Positions 23,976 to 25,480 of a stretch of 25,480 nt of DNA are shown here, piece after piece (position 1 is the first letter of the stretch; each line of letters opens with the position of its first letter). The stretch covers positions 1 to 25,480 of the forward strand of contig JAZLKM010000012.1 of the NCBI GenBank assembly GCA_045597645.1, written 5' to 3'. Source of the DNA: JAKSSE01 sp045597645. GTDB lineage: Bacteria > Bacillota > Clostridia > Lachnospirales > Lachnospiraceae. The notes beneath the pieces are model-generated. The model saw only the letters and a program-made list of their open reading frames with translations, did no database searches and had not been told where the DNA came from. A program made the translations under genes and the position numbers.

Positions 23976-24719
23976 TTAGTTTTTCTTTAGTCCTAAAATT
24001 TTTTTCACTTGCGCATCTGTCGCTATTGGATAAACTTCGTGCATGTGTTCTTCAATCCGTTGGGCTGACAGCTTCGGTGACTCATTATAAGCGCTGGTCA
24101 CCAAATCATGTCCAAACACATGCTCTGGCGTAGCATATACCGCTATAGCCCAGCCATATTCCTGTCCCTTTTTGTTTTTCTTCTGACGAAAGTCCCTGAC
24201 ACATAGATATGTCGACATTTGCAGATTTGTAATGGTACCTTCAAATCCTTTCTCACCATCCTTGCCAAACCCAGCAAGCGCTTTTATCTCGTTAGAAAAC
24301 AGCTCGGCATCCGCATGCTCTTCATCATACAAATCCATTATCTTCTTCTGACGTCTTGTCGCTTTTCCATCCTCCCAGAGTGCATCAAAATCATATCCAT
24401 CTCTCCGACAATTTACAAAATATGGAAGCCATTTTTTTGATATAAATCCCGCCTTATTATTGAAGAACTTTCCATAGGCTACATCGCCTCGTCTCGCTAT
24501 AACAGCTCTCCACTCCCACGGATCATGCTCCATATCCTCTGACCACCAGAATTCTGGCACCGTACGTTCCTCAAGCGAGAAGCCTGGGATATCGTTTTTG
24601 AAGAGTGGAAGGAAACCTACTTTGTTAATGTATCCTATAGCTTCGTCCACGGTATGTATGCATTCCGGGTCATTCCAGTCAACGCCGTACATAACCCATG
24701 TACCACTTTCATTTGCCAT
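23976..24719 (-). CDS. AlkZ-related-like protein, function unknown
   Basis: A soluble 247-residue protein without signal or membrane segment. Notable runs are EAIGYINKVGFLPLF, FWWSEDMEHDPWEWR, DVAYGKFFNNKAGFIS, GYDFDALWEDG, RRQKKIMDLYDE and a C-terminal HMHEVYPIATDAQVKKIL. I recall similar clostridial proteins being named AlkZ-related, a distant relation to YcaQ/AlkZ DNA glycosylases, but I cannot confirm this and see no defined catalytic motif. The ATG at 24717-24719 is preferred, with AAAGGGG upstream; a frame extending to 24767 runs through the promoter region, where TATACT (24748-24753) is a likely -10. It stands alone, next to the long structured region at 24.8-25.3 kb. Confidence 0.7.
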   Translation of the reverse strand: MANESGTWVMYGVDWNDPECIHTVDEAIGYINKVGFLPLFKNDIPGFSLEERTVPEFWWSEDMEHDPWEWRAVIARRGDVAYGKFFNNKAGFISKKWLPYFVNCRRDGYDFDALWEDGKATRRQKKIMDLYDEEHADAELFSNEIKALAGFGKDGEKGFEGTITNLQMSTYLCVRDFRQKKNKKGQEYGWAIAVYATPEHVFGHDLVTSAYNESPKLSAQRIEEHMHEVYPIATDAQVKKILGLKKN

Positions 24720-24823
24720 GTCGGTACCCCTTTCTATGGTTAGGGATAGTATACTATATTTTTGCAAGCAATAAAATTCACTAAGATGCCCAGATATCTA
24801 CTAGATGCAAATTTTTGAGTTAT

Positions 24824-25118
24824 GTAGGTAATTAAGCAATTAGATTTACCCACCTATTCAAGCAACCCCAATCCTTGTAGGTACTCCCTGAAGCGTAACT
24901 ACATGTAATTTACGCATTTGTTCGATTTAGTAGGTAATTAAGCAATTAGGTTTACCCACCTGTTCAAGCAACCCCTATCGTTGTAGGTACTCCCTGAAGC
25001 GTAACTACATGTAATTTACGCATTTGTTCGATCTAGTAGGTAATACTGTACACTACACAACCTATCAATACTAATATTTCACACTACCGTAGGTAACTGG
25101 TCAAATGGAATTACCTAC
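24824..25118. other. Cluster of GTAGGTAA-type octamers in both orientations
   Basis: Exact GTAGGTAA at 24824, 24930, 25036 and 25089, exact reverse TTACCTAC at 25111, and one-mismatch forms GTAGGTAC (24877, 24983) and TTACCCAC (24846, 24952). Opposite copies can pair as hairpins, e.g. the perfect 8-bp pair 25089-25096 / 25111-25118 with a 14-nt loop. Six of these are inside the 106-bp tandem units, three outside, so the motif is not only a by-product of the duplication. Confidence 0.65.
24825..25036. repeat. Two tandem 106-bp repeat units
   Basis: 24825-24930 and 24931-25036 are 106 bp each and differ at 5 positions by my letter-by-letter comparison; a third copy begins at 25037 but keeps only TAGGTAAT. 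Each unit can form two hairpins. On the minus strand each holds a 19-codon frame MRKLHVVTLQGVPTRIGVA (Thr for Arg in the second unit) without a ribosome binding site. The stretch from 24720 to 25342 otherwise holds no gene that I can support. Confidence 0.9.
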
Positions 25119-25198
25119 TGACCACTAATACAAGCATATGCATAGGTATATAAGTGGCTACTGACCGACTTCAGATTAGGCTGACATATAGAAGGAAA

Positions 25199-25258
25199 GA
25201 ACTCGCCATAGGCGAGTTCACGCCGACCTCGCGTCATTTAATGGCGCTCGTGTCGGCG
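25199..25258. ncRNA. Two adjacent GC-rich hairpins, possible small RNA or element end
   Basis: First hairpin: GAACTCGCC / GGCGAGTTC, perfect 9-bp stem, 3-nt loop (25199-25219). Second: outer stem CGCCGAC / GTCGGCG (25221-25227 with 25252-25258), a small internal loop, and inner stem GCGTCA / TGGCGC with a 5-nt loop. One base separates the two. On the minus strand TTTCCTTC follows the first hairpin, a poor terminator tail. No clear promoter found. Confidence 0.45.
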
Positions 25259-25260
25259 AT

Positions 25261-25354
25261 GTAGCTTACTAAGCCTCCTTACTCGAAATAAAAAAGACTC
25301 CGCGCATTAGCACGGAGTCTTGTTATTTCTCGTTTCGTCGGCTTAGTAAGCTAC
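25261..25354. repeat. 15-bp perfect inverted repeat around the gdhA terminator
   Basis: GTAGCTTACTAAGCC at 25261-25275 and its exact reverse complement at 25340-25354. The right arm includes the last three gdhA codons and stop. Between them CGAAATA / TATTTC and the terminator stem continue the symmetry, so the whole 94 bp is one large imperfect palindrome. Confidence 0.88.
25290..25321 (-). terminator. Rho-independent terminator of gdhA
   Basis: Minus-strand stem AAGACTCCG / CGGAGTCTT (25313-25321 with 25294-25302), 10-nt loop, then a T-run (complement of the A-run 25290-25295). It starts 21 nt after the gdhA stop. Confidence 0.9.
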
Positions 25355-25480
25355 GCCCTGAGCGATCATAGCGTCGGCTACCTTCTCAAAGCCGGCGATG
25401 TTAGCGCCTGCTACAAGGTTGTCACCCATGCCATACTTCTGAGCTGCATCAATGCTGTTGTGTACGATACCCTTCATGAT
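25343..25480 (-). CDS. gdhA: Glutamate dehydrogenase (NADP-type), C-terminal fragment
   Basis: Only the last 45 codons and the TAA stop are in the window; the start lies beyond base 25480. The translated end includes VHNSIDAAQKYG, GDNLVAGANIAGF and KVADAMIAQGVAY. The ANIAGFxKVADAM(L/I)AQG(V) ending is the hallmark of hexameric NADP-dependent glutamate dehydrogenases, which make glutamate from 2-oxoglutarate and ammonium. The final codons GTA GCT TAC TAA form one arm of a 15-bp inverted repeat. Cofactor type is from family resemblance of this short segment. Confidence 0.9.
   Translation of the reverse strand: MMKGIVHNSIDAAQKYGMGDNLVAGANIAGFEKVADAMIAQGVAY

Noticed and set aside
24825..25036. 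CRISPR array
   Set aside because: The 106-bp units are contiguous, with no spacers of regular length and no cas genes.
24824..25118. Replication origin with iterons
   Set aside because: No Rep or DnaA gene and no DnaA-box cluster seen; the context is chromosomal metabolic genes.

Overview
The window looks like chromosomal DNA of an anaerobic, butyrate-forming, plant-fibre-using Clostridia, most likely Lachnospiraceae of the Butyrivibrio / Pseudobutyrivibrio / Roseburia type. This rests on the gene order thl-crt-hbd-bcd-etfB-etfA, intracellular xylan-type glycosidases of families GH31 and GH43, HD-GYP signalling proteins, strong AGGAGG-type ribosome binding sites and moderate-to-low GC. The genus is inference; no rRNA or marker gene is present. 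Almost every gene is on the minus strand; only the GH43 gene is on the plus strand.

Layout from left to right. At 1-1430 lies the start of a lipoprotein N-acetylmuramoyl-L-alanine amidase (cut by the window edge) behind a five-helix membrane protein. At 1464-7614 is the complete central butyrate operon, from acetyl-CoA condensation to the electron-bifurcating butyryl-CoA dehydrogenase/ETF complex. It ends in a clear terminator and starts at a good sigma-A promoter flanked by two near-identical Rex-like boxes. Hairpins sit between thl and crt and between crt and hbd. At 7666-13472 is a tightly packed run (gaps of 13, 13 and 18 nt): HD-GYP/receiver protein, GH31 alpha-xylosidase-like enzyme, uridine phosphorylase and L,D-transpeptidase. 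At 13621-18936 is a signalling run: membrane HD-GYP/receiver protein, hybrid histidine kinase with HPt domain, and DegV-family protein.

At 19162-21942 are a DUF6033-like protein with a sigma-28-like promoter and a terminator hairpin just before its ribosome binding site, an unusual NifX / Cys-His-rich linker / SlyD-type FKBP fusion, and a compact formate/nitrite-family channel overlapping a small acidic protein gene. The 444-base gap that follows holds two diverged direct repeats and four 10-bp tandem repeats in front of the GH43 gene. After a bidirectional terminator comes an AlkZ-related-like protein. The last 0.7 kb is mostly non-coding and rich in structure: a 106-bp tandem duplication carrying many GTAGGTAA-type octamers, two GC-rich hairpins, and a 15-bp inverted repeat that overlaps the gdhA stop codon and encloses its terminator. 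The window ends in the C-terminus of NADP-type glutamate dehydrogenase.

Functionally the window joins energy metabolism (butyrate and probably formate), hemicellulose oligosaccharide breakdown, c-di-GMP turnover and phosphorelay signalling, and cell-wall remodelling. No mobile element with a transposase, no CRISPR array and no tRNA or rRNA gene was seen. The least explained parts are the 24.8-25.36 kb structured region, the leader of the DUF6033-like gene, the NifX-FKBP fusion, and the paired boxes at the thl promoter.
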